From: Syntrophomonas sp. DTU018
GTDB lineage: Bacteria; Bacillota; Syntrophomonadia; Syntrophomonadales; Syntrophomonadaceae
Assembly: GCA_001513155.1 (NCBI GenBank)
Contig: LFSR01000002.1
Span: 1 to 64,000 of the forward strand
Reading direction: 5' to 3'
DNA length: 64,000 nucleotides
Made by a program: the position numbers and the translations under genes. Each line of letters starts with the position of its first letter. Position 1 is the stretch's first letter. A model generated the notes under the pieces. It ran no database searches, was not told the origin of the DNA, and saw nothing but the letters and a program-made list of their open reading frames with translations. Below are positions 25,873-34,780 of the stretch, piece by piece.

Positions 25873-27570
25873 ATGAGTTTTGAGGACAATCAGGAAAAAG
25901 GCTTTACGAGGCGAACCTTCATAAAAGGGGCCGCTCTGGGTACAGTAGGTCTTGCCTCTGCTGGTTTGCTGGCAGGCTGTGGTGCATCGGAAGAGGCTCC
26001 CCCGGCGGAAACACCAACCGGTGAAGCGGAAAACATCCCCAGCTTCTTAAAACCCCCTCCGCCCATACCTGATTCAGAAATTACCGAAACTATTACTGCC
26101 GATGTTATCGTAGTGGGAGGCGGAATGTCCGGGCTTTGTGCGGCCATGTCTGCTGCTGAGGAAGGTGCCAAGGTTATTCTCTTGGAAAAAACCGGCCAAG
26201 TTAACTTCCGCGGCAACGATTATGGCGCTATCGGTTCCAAGATGCAGAAGCAGATTGGCAATGAAATCAATAAGATGGAAGCTGTCCAGGAAATCCTGCG
26301 CTACAGTGCCTATAAAGCCGACCAGAGGGTGATATCTTTATGGGCAAATTACAGCGGCATGGTAGCCGACTGGATAATGGAAAAAGCCGAACGCTATGGC
26401 TGCAAGCCCAAACCAGTACCCCTGGATGAGACTGTGACCCCGGGAACTACGGTACGAGGCTTTCCTACTTTAAGCTTCAGAATGGATCCCAGCGAAGTAG
26501 CTTTGAATGATGCCCCCAAGGGAACTGATCCCTGGACAGCATCCATGCGGTATACCTTGAAACAAGGCTGTATAGATGCTGGCGTTGATATTCGCTACAA
26601 TTCTCCTGCAGTCCGGTTGATACGGGAAAATGATAACAAGGGAAGAGTTACAGCAGTTATAGCCGGTGAACAAGGCGCTTACAAAAAATATGTGGGAACC
26701 AAAGGTATCATCTTATGTACCGGTGACTACAATGCTGATAAGGAAATGCGGGAATATTTTATACCCTCCACTAAATACATCCATATGAACATGTATGAAA
26801 TGGTAAATGGACCTATCTGTACCGGTGACGGCCACAAGATGGCTATGTGGATAGGGGCGGCTATAGATGAATTCCCCCATGCTCCCATGTATTTCGACTT
26901 TGCTGTTCCGGGCGCCCCTATTCTGGCCGATGCGCTGATGCGCCAGCCCTGGCTGAGTGTTAATGAACGCGGCTTGCGCTACTGCAATGAAGAACTGCCT
27001 TATGCCTACCTGTGTAATGCTCAGCGCCAGCAACCCGGCAATGTGCGCTGGTCGGTATGGGATTCCAAGTGGCCGGAGGAGGCACCTTCCTTTAAGGTGG
27101 TTGCCTGTAAGGACATGAGAACCAATTTCCATAATCCCGAGAATGTGAAACAGTATATAGAAAAAGGCTATATTAGAAGTGCTGAAACCCTGGAAGAACT
27201 GGCAGAAAAGATGCAAGTGCCCAAGGATAATTTCCTGGCTACAGTAGCCCGCTATAACGAACTGGCCCGGAAGGGCGTGGATGAGGATTTCGGTAAACGG
27301 GCAGCCTGTTTGACCACCATAGAAAAGCCGACCTTCTATGCAGCTCCTCTGGGAATTGCCTTGTTGGTTACTCTGGGCGGACTGAAGATAAACGATAAGC
27401 TGCAAGTTTTGGATACCGAGCACAATGTTATCCCTGGACTATATGCTGCTGGTAATGCTTCGGGAAGCTATTATGGCAACGACTACTGCGTAAATCTGCC
27501 TGGCAACAGCCATGGTCGTGCTTTCACCTTTGGTTATCTGGCTGGTAAGAGTGTAGTTCAAAATGGTTGA
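25873..27570 (+). CDS. Tat-exported FAD-binding reductase-like lipoprotein
   Basis: 565 residues from ATG 25873 (GAAAGGAG upstream). It carries a twin-arginine signal (Arg13-Arg14, TRRTFIKG) that ends in a lipobox LLAGC (Cys36), then an FAD-binding-2 domain (DVIVVGGGMSGLCAAMSAAE) and the closing GLYAAGNASGSYYGND...NLPGNSHGRAFTFGYLAG. It therefore folds with FAD inside, is exported by Tat and is lipid-anchored outside. The fumarate-reductase C-terminal Arg motif (GxNRLGG) is absent, replaced by NLPGNSHG, so fumarate is unlikely. Substrate unknown. The divergent pentaheme cytochrome is the probable electron donor. Confidence 0.88.
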   Translation: MSFEDNQEKGFTRRTFIKGAALGTVGLASAGLLAGCGASEEAPPAETPTGEAENIPSFLKPPPPIPDSEITETITADVIVVGGGMSGLCAAMSAAEEGAKVILLEKTGQVNFRGNDYGAIGSKMQKQIGNEINKMEAVQEILRYSAYKADQRVISLWANYSGMVADWIMEKAERYGCKPKPVPLDETVTPGTTVRGFPTLSFRMDPSEVALNDAPKGTDPWTASMRYTLKQGCIDAGVDIRYNSPAVRLIRENDNKGRVTAVIAGEQGAYKKYVGTKGIILCTGDYNADKEMREYFIPSTKYIHMNMYEMVNGPICTGDGHKMAMWIGAAIDEFPHAPMYFDFAVPGAPILADALMRQPWLSVNERGLRYCNEELPYAYLCNAQRQQPGNVRWSVWDSKWPEEAPSFKVVACKDMRTNFHNPENVKQYIEKGYIRSAETLEELAEKMQVPKDNFLATVARYNELARKGVDEDFGKRAACLTTIEKPTFYAAPLGIALLVTLGGLKINDKLQVLDTEHNVIPGLYAAGNASGSYYGNDYCVNLPGNSHGRAFTFGYLAGKSVVQNG

Positions 27571-27605
27571 TCAACATCAGTAGGCAAATGCTCTCCCTCC
27601 ACTGA

Positions 27606-27640
27606 GCGAGCCTGAACTGACCAGGCTCGCTTCAGTTTTT
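27606..27640 (+). terminator. Terminator between flavoprotein and sigma-54 activator genes
   Basis: GCGAGCCTG / CAGGCTCGC stem with a 7-base loop and TTCAGTTTTT tail. Confidence 0.85.
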
Positions 27641-27658
27641 GGGCGAATTACAGCTGTT

Positions 27659-29698
27659 TTAGCTCTTGACCAGTTGGTATTCCTTGATCTTGCGGTATAG
27701 GGTGGAGCGACTCATGCCCAACAGAGCCGCTGCTTCAGATATATTTTGATTAGTCTGCTCGAGAGTTTGCTCTATCATAATACGCTCGATTTCTTTCATA
27801 GACAGATTGCTGTCTGCTCGGCCCAGAAGCGGTGTTTTTTCACCGGCAGGCAAGCTCAGGTTAATCCCGGCGGTTATCTCTTCAGGCAGGTCGCGAGGGC
27901 GAATTACTCCATCTTCGCATATATTCACTGCATAAAGCATGGCATTCTCTAACTGACGGACATTTCCTGGCCAATGGTAGTGCAATAAACACAGAACAGC
28001 CGGATCACTGAGAACTGGTTCGGAAATTTGCTGCTGGCGGGCTATTTTGCTTATAAAGTAACGGGCTAATTCAATGATGTCGTTGCCTCGTTCTCTTAAG
28101 GGGGGAATATCAATCTGCAGTACTTTCAGACGGTAGTACAAATCCTGGCGAAATTGGCCCTTTTCTACCAGCTCCCTCAGATCTTTATTGGTGGCCGTTA
28201 TAAGGCGGAAGTTTACAGGTATATAGCGACTGCCGCCCAGGCGCATTATTTTTCTTTCCTCCAGTACCCGGAGCAAAACGGGTTGGAGTTCCAGGGGCAT
28301 ATCTCCGATCTCATCCAAAAACAGGGTACCTCCGTTGGCCAGTTCCAGTTTCCCCGCCCGTCCCTGCCGGTTAGCTCCGGTAAATGTGCCGCCTTCATAA
28401 CCAAATAACTCGCTCTCAATCAAGGTGCTGGGTATTGCTGCACAGTTCACAGCTACAAAAGGTCCCTCCGGCCGGCTAAGGTCATGTATAGCCTGGGCGA
28501 ACATTTCCTTGCCGGTGCCGCTTTCTCCTTGCAGCAAAATATTAGCCTCCAAAGTAGCAAATTTACGGGCCATTTCCACAGCTTTTAACAATTTTGGAGA
28601 TCTTCCTTTGATGGCCTGAAAGCTAAACCTTGTCTCCTGCTCGGACCGGTGAGCTTGTGTGGTCTTTTTCCGGGTAATTTTTTTCAGCTTGATTACATAG
28701 CCAAAGTTATTGCCCGAATGGTCATTGAGGGGAAGGGCTGAGCTAATCAGCAGGCGCTGGTTAAGACGCTCAATTCTCATTTCTGCATCCCGGATCGGCC
28801 GGCCGGAGCTCAATAACGATTTGATCAGGGGTTGTTCGCCTAACACATGTTCGATCGGGGTACCAATTATATGGGCTTCCGGGAGGAGTATTTGCTGGGC
28901 AACCCGATTAGCATTGGTAATGATACCGTTTTTATTTAGAGTAAGGAGAGCTTCGTCAGTTACTTGCAGGGTATGGTTAACCAGTTCATGATATAAAGCT
29001 AGCTGAAATTGATTTTGGATAGCCCAGGCTACCGAGACTACCAACCCCAGGGACTGGGTGCTTTGCTTGGAGAAGCTGGACGTTACTATACTTAACGAAC
29101 CTGCCAGGTTGTAGTTAAAATCGAAAATGGGGGCCGATGAGCATGATATTTCTTCATATTTCTCGAAATAATGCTCCGGTCCGCATATTTGCATGGGCGT
29201 GCCTTCAACCAGGCTTATGCAGTGGGCACAGGTGCCTACGGTGGATTCATTCCAAATTGAACCATGAACCAGATTGAAACGTTCGTTCTGCTGGCGCAGG
29301 GCGTCATTCCCTTCAATTACCCGTAACATGGTACCTTCTTCATCGGATAGCAGAATGATGGCATCGGAGAGCATGGCTTCCAGTTGACATATATAGGGAT
29401 CGGCAGCTTTGAGGAGCAATTCTTTTTGATGTACCAGTTCCCGAAAAGCCAGTTTGTCCAAAACCGGACCGTAATTGTACAGGTTATGGTCCATTCCATA
29501 CTGGTAAGACCTCAGCCACGAGTTGAGCACCTTGGGTCTGATTAAGCTATCCTCAGGGATATCGAGACGTTGGCTAAGCAGGGCAGCCTTTTGCTGGCGG
29601 ATTTTTTCCATAAGTATAAGATCATTTTTGTTAAGGGGCTGCACATCCAGACGGTTTTTAGTCATGGGACTAATTAACTCATCCATAGGATTCTTCAC
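27659..29698 (-). CDS. Sigma-54-dependent transcriptional activator (GAF-PAS-AAA+-Fis)
   Basis: 679 residues. An amino-terminal AcoR/DhaR-like sensory part contains a Cys-rich GAF-like segment (VGTCAHC 154-160, ICGPEHYF). A PAS domain (~245-340) follows, then the AAA+ core with Walker A GESGTGKE (391-398), GTFTGA loop (437-442) and Walker B LFLDEIGD, and a Fis-type helix-turn-helix at the end (SEAAALLGMSRSTLYRKI). It activates sigma-54 RNA polymerase. The contact loop is normally GAFTGA and here has Thr at position two. The start is GTG 29698 behind AAGGAGGGG. A sigma-54-like promoter lies 175 bases upstream, facing the next gene. Confidence 0.92.
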   Translation of the reverse strand: MKNPMDELISPMTKNRLDVQPLNKNDLILMEKIRQQKAALLSQRLDIPEDSLIRPKVLNSWLRSYQYGMDHNLYNYGPVLDKLAFRELVHQKELLLKAADPYICQLEAMLSDAIILLSDEEGTMLRVIEGNDALRQQNERFNLVHGSIWNESTVGTCAHCISLVEGTPMQICGPEHYFEKYEEISCSSAPIFDFNYNLAGSLSIVTSSFSKQSTQSLGLVVSVAWAIQNQFQLALYHELVNHTLQVTDEALLTLNKNGIITNANRVAQQILLPEAHIIGTPIEHVLGEQPLIKSLLSSGRPIRDAEMRIERLNQRLLISSALPLNDHSGNNFGYVIKLKKITRKKTTQAHRSEQETRFSFQAIKGRSPKLLKAVEMARKFATLEANILLQGESGTGKEMFAQAIHDLSRPEGPFVAVNCAAIPSTLIESELFGYEGGTFTGANRQGRAGKLELANGGTLFLDEIGDMPLELQPVLLRVLEERKIMRLGGSRYIPVNFRLITATNKDLRELVEKGQFRQDLYYRLKVLQIDIPPLRERGNDIIELARYFISKIARQQQISEPVLSDPAVLCLLHYHWPGNVRQLENAMLYAVNICEDGVIRPRDLPEEITAGINLSLPAGEKTPLLGRADSNLSMKEIERIMIEQTLEQTNQNISEAAALLGMSRSTLYRKIKEYQLVKS

Positions 29699-29873
29699 AA
29701 ATACCCCTCCTTAAGAGATGGTCCACCTGCTCACTACACAGGACAACCCATATCTCATTTTAACACATATAGTGATCTTTCACAGTTATACTAATGTTTC
29801 ATTTTGAGACAGTACTTGGTTAAGCAACAGGGCTGTTGGGCTTCTGTTCTTGATTGATAAAACTGGCCGGCAG

Positions 29874-29890
29874 TTGGTATGTTTTTTGCT
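29874..29890 (+). promoter_or_regulatory. Candidate sigma-54 promoter upstream of the PucR-type gene
   Basis: TTGGTATGTTTTTTGCT has GG and GC separated by exactly 10 bases and matches TTGGCAC-N5-TTGCT except C-to-T changes in the -24 box. Transcription would start near 29901, leaving a 30-base leader to the ATG at 29931. The divergent activator gene next door is the natural regulator. Confidence 0.5.
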
Positions 29891-29930
29891 ATGAGAAAAA
29901 GCAGCACTATTTTGAGAGAGGTGAGGCATA

Positions 29931-31109
29931 ATGTCTATGGCAGCCCCTAATCAGGTCTACCATTTGGTAGACGGAGTGCTGGATGAAGGACTGGCTTTTG
30001 TAGCCAGGTATGTTGAGGACCGTATCCAACGTCCCGTACTTATTGCCGACCATGACGGGCGTCTGCATTATCCTGAAGTCACCGGTGGTCCCGCTGACAT
30101 TGACGATTTGTTTGTCTCACTCCCTTCCCATCTCCGCGGCAAAGATTTTTACTACCAACCGGAGAAAAACTGCCTGTATTACCGGGTACGTTATAACGAC
30201 AGCAGTGCTTATATAATTGCCTGCTACCTGCCTGCAGAACAGATATCCCAAGCCCTGTCAGTAATGATTGACAGCAAGTTAGCCATCAAATGCTATTTTT
30301 CCAAGCTGCATAAGAATAGTGATTGCTTGGAGCGGGAATTGGCTGAATACCTTTTCAGTAACAGCAATGCCAGTATCCGAGATATTGCCAGACTGAGCGA
30401 TAACCGGCTGGAAATGGACCGGTCCTATTTCGTGACTTTGGTTGAAGCTGAGGGATTGTCTGACTGGACGAATCTCCAGGTGATCCGTTCTTATTTCTGT
30501 GAATATTTCCATCAGCATAAGTTTAAAGTCGTGCCGGTTTCCTGGGAAAATTCCCTGACCATGATAATTCCCACCTGTGTAAACCGGGAACAGTTGGATG
30601 AAGCCTTTGACTGGCCGTCTATGCTGAAGTTTAAAGAGTTTTTGGAAAAACAGTTTAACCTTAAGCTGTCCCAGGGTATCGGCCGGGTTTATCCTCTGGC
30701 GGATGTGCGCAAAAGTTTTTATGAAGCCCGGGTAGCTTTGACCCTGCCCCGGCTGCTGGGGAAGAAAAATTTCGTACAAAAATTTCCTGAGCTGGGCCTT
30801 TATTACCCCATCTTTGCTCAGGATCCCCAGGACATTATAGACTTTTGCCGGCAATCTCTGGGCAAAATTATTGAATATGACGAAAAAACCGATGGAGAGC
30901 TCCTATTAACCTTGCGAAAACTCCTGGATTCCAGTTTTAATATGAAAAGCACCGCCGACAGCTTGTTTATTCATGTAAATACCCTCTACTACCGGGTCAA
31001 TAAAATAGAAGAACTGCTGGGAATCGATTTCAACAATATGGATAGCCGGGTGAATTTGTTCATTGCTCTTAAAGTATGGGATACTTTGACCATCAATGGT
31101 TTGGTTTAA
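29931..31109 (+). CDS. PucR/CdaR-type transcriptional regulator
   Basis: 392 residues. The first ~120 form an unidentified sensory domain (RPVLIADHDGRLHYPEVTGG). The middle resembles the GGDEF-like segment of CdaR proteins (SQGIGRVYPLADVRKSFYEA). The C terminus is the PucR HTH_30 (FNMKSTADSLFIHVNTLYYRVNKIEELLG split here for identification). Such regulators control catabolic genes. It lies beside a sigma-54 activator, has its own sigma-54-like promoter and is followed by a terminator, so it is monocistronic. Start ATG behind GAGAGGTGAGG. Confidence 0.8.
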   Translation: MSMAAPNQVYHLVDGVLDEGLAFVARYVEDRIQRPVLIADHDGRLHYPEVTGGPADIDDLFVSLPSHLRGKDFYYQPEKNCLYYRVRYNDSSAYIIACYLPAEQISQALSVMIDSKLAIKCYFSKLHKNSDCLERELAEYLFSNSNASIRDIARLSDNRLEMDRSYFVTLVEAEGLSDWTNLQVIRSYFCEYFHQHKFKVVPVSWENSLTMIIPTCVNREQLDEAFDWPSMLKFKEFLEKQFNLKLSQGIGRVYPLADVRKSFYEARVALTLPRLLGKKNFVQKFPELGLYYPIFAQDPQDIIDFCRQSLGKIIEYDEKTDGELLLTLRKLLDSSFNMKSTADSLFIHVNTLYYRVNKIEELLGIDFNNMDSRVNLFIALKVWDTLTINGLV

Positions 31110-31195
31110 CTATGGTTAGATCCAACTCCGGCTCAGGTGGAAATACGGATAAAATGCCGGGATGCATATAAAGCTGATATTGAATGCCAGGGAAC

Positions 31196-31231
31196 CCCGT
31201 TAACGGTGAGGATCGTTAACGGGCATTTTTT
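31196..31231 (+). terminator. Rho-independent terminator after the PucR-type gene
   Basis: CCCGTTAACG / CGTTAACGGG perfect stem and CATTTTTT tail. Confidence 0.9.
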
Positions 31232-31264
31232 GTTCTGGAAGAAAAAAATCAGAGAAATAAGATC

Positions 31265-31326
31265 TTGACGAGTAAACGGGTTTTTTATAAAGTAAGTTAG
31301 AATTCTAATAATAATAAATCTAACTT
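31265..31326 (+). promoter_or_regulatory. Promoter and palindromic operator of the marR-MATE operon
   Basis: TTGACG (31265-31270) and TATAAA (31286-31291) are spaced by 15 bases. Directly after lie the 12-bp palindrome TTAGAATTCTAA (31297-31308) and a wider inverted repeat AAGTTAGA (31294-31301) / TCTAACTT (31319-31326). The position suggests autoregulation by the MarR protein encoded downstream. Confidence 0.5.
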
Positions 31327-31343
31327 TCTTTTGAGGTGTAATT

Positions 31344-31790
31344 ATGGATAAGGAACAGGCCCTGGAGCTGCATGTCCTGCTTTTTTCGTTTATGGGGCGG
31401 TTTCATGACAAGTTTTTTATGAACTACCGCCAACATTTGGATACGGTCTTTCCCCTGAAGAAGAACCAGACTAAGATCATCAGCGTGCTTTATCATCGTA
31501 ATGGCCTTACCTCAACCGAACTGGCCAGAATGCTGGATATTGAAAAGGGCGGGCTGACCAGTATTATTGATCAACTGGAACAGATGAACCTGGTTGTTCG
31601 CCGCCCTGATGCCCATGACCGTCGTAAGCAACTGCTTAGTTTAAGCGAGCAGGGACGGAGATTAATGGAGCAGGTAATGGAGTGTTATACCGAAAGCATT
31701 CAGGAGCAGTTTAAGCTGGTAGATCAGCAGGAACTGGATCAATTCATAAACAGCTTGCGCTGTGTAGTTGATTTTATGGAGAAAATTTGA
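31344..31790 (+). CDS. MarR-family transcriptional regulator
   Basis: 148 residues with the MarR winged helix (LTSTELARMLDIEKGGLTSI, wing RPDAHDRRKQLLSLSEQG). The stop overlaps the start of the MATE gene by four bases, a classic arrangement in which the repressor controls its own efflux pump. The ATG is preceded by GAGGTG, and a palindromic operator candidate lies in the leader. Confidence 0.9.
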   Translation: MDKEQALELHVLLFSFMGRFHDKFFMNYRQHLDTVFPLKKNQTKIISVLYHRNGLTSTELARMLDIEKGGLTSIIDQLEQMNLVVRRPDAHDRRKQLLSLSEQGRRLMEQVMECYTESIQEQFKLVDQQELDQFINSLRCVVDFMEKI

Positions 31791-33208
31791 CAAGGAGACC
31801 CACTATGGACAGAACTGACGCATTGAGATACCAAAAAGTTACCAGTTTGCTCTGGAGTTTTTCCCTGCCCGCCATTGTGGGCATGGTGGTAAATGCCCTC
31901 TACAATATTGTGGACAGGATATTTTTAGGCCGGGGTATTGGCACACTGGCTATTGCCGCTACTACCGTAGCCTTCCCCATGATGATCATACTCATGGCGG
32001 TATCGGTTTTGATCGGTGTGGGGGCCACCGCATTGATATCTATTCGCCTGGGAGAAGGAAAGCAGGAGGAAGCGGAAGTAGTTGCAGGCAATGCCATGAC
32101 CATGCTGGTATTATTGCCGGCGGTATTTGCTTTGATTTTCTTTTTATATACTGAGCCTATTTTGACCCTGTTCGGAGCCAGCCAGGAAGTAATGCCTTAT
32201 GCCAAAGATTTTATGAAAATTATTATGCTGGGTGCTGCTTTCAGCTCTTTAGGCCTGGGCGCCAACAATTTTATTCGCGCCGAAGGCAACCCCCGTATGG
32301 CCATGTACACCCAGCTGCTGGGCGGGAGCATCAATGTGGTTTTAAATTATATTTTCATTTTCCAGTTTGGCTGGGGAATGAAAGGTTCGGCTTTTGCCAC
32401 GGTTCTGGCTCAATTAGCCACTTGCCTGTGGGTAATGAGTTACTTTCTGGGCGGGCGCAGTTTGGTGAAGATTCGCTGGAAGAATTTGCTTCCCAAACGG
32501 TCTGTGCTGGCCGGCATCATGGCTATAGGATTTGCCCCCTTTGCTATGCAGGTGGCCAACAGTGTGCAGCAGCTGATTTTAAATAAGACTATTATACATT
32601 ACAGCGGTGACATTGCTCTCTCTGCGGTAGGAATAATGATGAGCATAGCTACTATTATGTTCATGCCTATCTTAGGTCTTGCTCAGGGTGCTCAGCCTAT
32701 CATCGGCTTCAATTATGGAGCCCGCCAGTATGGCAGGGTAAAAGAAACATTTAAAATTGCTGTCATGGCAGGAACGGCCATTGCTGTAACCGGCTGGCTG
32801 GCAGTCCATATATGGCCATCCCAGATAATCGGGCTGTTTACCCGGGATGACCAGGAGCTTATTAATCTGACCACCCATGCTATAAAAATCTATTTTCTCA
32901 TGTTCCCGGTAATAGGCTTTCAGATTATAGGTTCCAACTACTTCCAGGCAGTGGGCAAGGCGCTGCAGGCAACTATTCTCAGTCTGTCCCGGCAGGTACT
33001 GATATTCATTCCCATGCTGCTCATACTGCCCCGCTTGTGGGGTATTGAAGGAGTCTGGAGAACCCCTCCTATATCAGATTTTCTGTCCGTGCTCCTCACA
33101 GGAACCTTTATCTTTTTTGAAATGAGAAAAATAAGCCGGCTGGAGAAGAGGGGCCGGGAATGGGAGGATGAGGATGACCTGGCCAGTGCCTGTACTGATA
33201 CTCCCTAA
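31787..33208 (+). CDS. MATE-family multidrug/Na+ antiporter
   Basis: 473 residues with 12 predicted helices in two homologous halves. Typical MATE segments are SLPAIVGMVVNALYNIVDRI near the amino terminus and LGLAQGAQPIIGFNYGAR in the second half. It probably exports cationic compounds in exchange for Na+ or H+. Cotranscribed with and probably repressed by the overlapping marR gene. The C-terminal tail is charged (KRGREWEDEDD). Confidence 0.92.
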   Translation: MTRRPTMDRTDALRYQKVTSLLWSFSLPAIVGMVVNALYNIVDRIFLGRGIGTLAIAATTVAFPMMIILMAVSVLIGVGATALISIRLGEGKQEEAEVVAGNAMTMLVLLPAVFALIFFLYTEPILTLFGASQEVMPYAKDFMKIIMLGAAFSSLGLGANNFIRAEGNPRMAMYTQLLGGSINVVLNYIFIFQFGWGMKGSAFATVLAQLATCLWVMSYFLGGRSLVKIRWKNLLPKRSVLAGIMAIGFAPFAMQVANSVQQLILNKTIIHYSGDIALSAVGIMMSIATIMFMPILGLAQGAQPIIGFNYGARQYGRVKETFKIAVMAGTAIAVTGWLAVHIWPSQIIGLFTRDDQELINLTTHAIKIYFLMFPVIGFQIIGSNYFQAVGKALQATILSLSRQVLIFIPMLLILPRLWGIEGVWRTPPISDFLSVLLTGTFIFFEMRKISRLEKRGREWEDEDDLASACTDTP

Positions 33209-33243
33209 CGGTTTTCATGCCTCATAAAAAGGTCTAGCTGTGA

Positions 33244-33264
33244 AAGCAACAGGTGCTTTTGTTT
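33244..33264 (+). terminator. Weak hairpin after the MATE gene
   Basis: AAAGCA / TGCTTTT stem with a short loop, followed by GTTTG. The stem is short, so termination here is uncertain. Confidence 0.35.
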
Positions 33265-33358
33265 GGGAGGTTTCTGCAAATATTTCTAGGCCCTATTGCA
33301 AGGGTTTGGGCAATAGTAATAATAACGGAACAAGACCTACAACAGTAAAAGGCAGGCG

Positions 33359-34780
33359 ATGCAGATGAGTTACAACAGGGTAAGTGCGGAAATTGTAGCT
33401 GAGCTGACCAGTATTGTGGGCCCTAGGAATGTTGTAGTTGATCCGGACCAGCTGTATTGCTATTCATATGACGAAGCAACCGAGTCCAAATGGCAGCATC
33501 TTCCCGAGGTTGCAGTAAAACCGGAAAATACCCAGCAGGTTTCCCGCGTTATGCAGTTGGCTAACCGGGAAAGGATACCCGTTACTCCCCGGGGGGCCGG
33601 AACCGGTTTGGCTGCCGGGGCAGTTCCTTTTTATGGCGGGATTGTCCTGTCTTTGGAAAGAATGAACAAAATAATCGAGCTTGACCAAGCCAATATGTTC
33701 ATGGTGGTGGAACCAGGTGTAACTACCGCTGAGGTACAGCGCTGCGCCCAGGAGGCTGGATTGTTCTATGCCGGTGATCCCTGCAGTGCCGACAGTTCTT
33801 TTATCGGCGGGAACATCGCCACCAATGCCGGCGGCAACAAAGCTATCAGATATGGAGTTACCGGCCAGCATGTTTTCGGGCTGGAAGTAGTTTTAGCCAA
33901 TGGTGAGGTATTGAACTTAGGCGGTAAGATTATTAAGGAAGTTTCCGGCTATAACTTAATCCAGCTGATTACTGGTTCGGAAGGCACCCTGGGGATCATA
34001 ACCAGGATATATTTAAAACTGCAGCCCCGACCGAAGTTTAATGGGGTTATTATGGCTCCCTTCGACAGCATTCCCGCTGCCATTCAGTTGGTACCCAAGA
34101 TGATCACTGAGAGCGGGATTGTGCCCACCTCCATCGAGTTCATGGATAATGTGTGTATAAAAGCAGCGGAACGGTTCCTGGAACGCCAGCTCATGTTCAA
34201 CCAGGCAGCAGCTTTCGTAATTATTGAATTGGACGGCAACAGTGAAGTCCAGTTAATGACTGAAATGGAGATGCTGGCGGATCAATGCTATCAGAATAAC
34301 GCTCTGGATGTTCTGGTAGGGGATAATGCCTCTACTCGGGAAAGAATTTGGAAACCGCGCCGGGTTCTGGCCGAAGCCCTGCGGGTGATCAGCCCGGTTT
34401 ACTCCATGGAAGATATTGTAGTTCCTATCAGTCAGATTCCCGACACCGTCCTGGCCATAAATAAGCTATCGGCAAAATACGGCATCAGAATAGCCAATTT
34501 CGGCCATGCCGGAGACGGCAACATCCATACCACTCTCCTGAAGGATAACCTGACTGACCAGGCCTGGGAAGAGGGCAAAGAGAAACTTCTGGACGAACTT
34601 TATAGGGAGGTTTATGCCCGGGGAGGCAAGATCTCCGGTGAACACGGCATAGGTGCCAAACGCAAGGATGCTTTGGCCCGCTATGTGGATCCCATTGCCT
34701 TGCAGACCATGAAAGCCATCAAGAAAGCTCTGGATCCTAATAATATTCTTAATCCGGGGAAAATATTTGACCTTGAATAA
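33359..34780 (+). CDS. FAD-linked oxidase, GlcD / D-lactate dehydrogenase family
   Basis: 473 residues. A PCMH-type FAD domain (VTPRGAGTGLAAGAVP, NIATNAGGNKAIRYG, LITGSEGTLGIITR) is followed by the C-terminal FAD-oxidase domain (FGHAGDGNIHTT, SGEHGIGAKRKDAL). It oxidises a 2-hydroxyacid such as D-lactate or glycolate. Electron acceptors in anaerobes are often ETF or an FeS partner (GlcF), but no such gene is adjacent. A lactate-permease-like gene lies at 9731. The start is ATG 33359 or 33365 behind AAAAGGCAGG. A 230-bp R2 repeat starts on the base after its stop. Confidence 0.9.
   Translation: MQMSYNRVSAEIVAELTSIVGPRNVVVDPDQLYCYSYDEATESKWQHLPEVAVKPENTQQVSRVMQLANRERIPVTPRGAGTGLAAGAVPFYGGIVLSLERMNKIIELDQANMFMVVEPGVTTAEVQRCAQEAGLFYAGDPCSADSSFIGGNIATNAGGNKAIRYGVTGQHVFGLEVVLANGEVLNLGGKIIKEVSGYNLIQLITGSEGTLGIITRIYLKLQPRPKFNGVIMAPFDSIPAAIQLVPKMITESGIVPTSIEFMDNVCIKAAERFLERQLMFNQAAAFVIIELDGNSEVQLMTEMEMLADQCYQNNALDVLVGDNASTRERIWKPRRVLAEALRVISPVYSMEDIVVPISQIPDTVLAINKLSAKYGIRIANFGHAGDGNIHTTLLKDNLTDQAWEEGKEKLLDELYREVYARGGKISGEHGIGAKRKDALARYVDPIALQTMKAIKKALDPNNILNPGKIFDLE

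Noticed and set aside
26713-27423. A 236-codon minus-strand frame inside the flavoprotein gene
   Set aside because: Antisense shadow; the plus-strand gene has clear FAD motifs.
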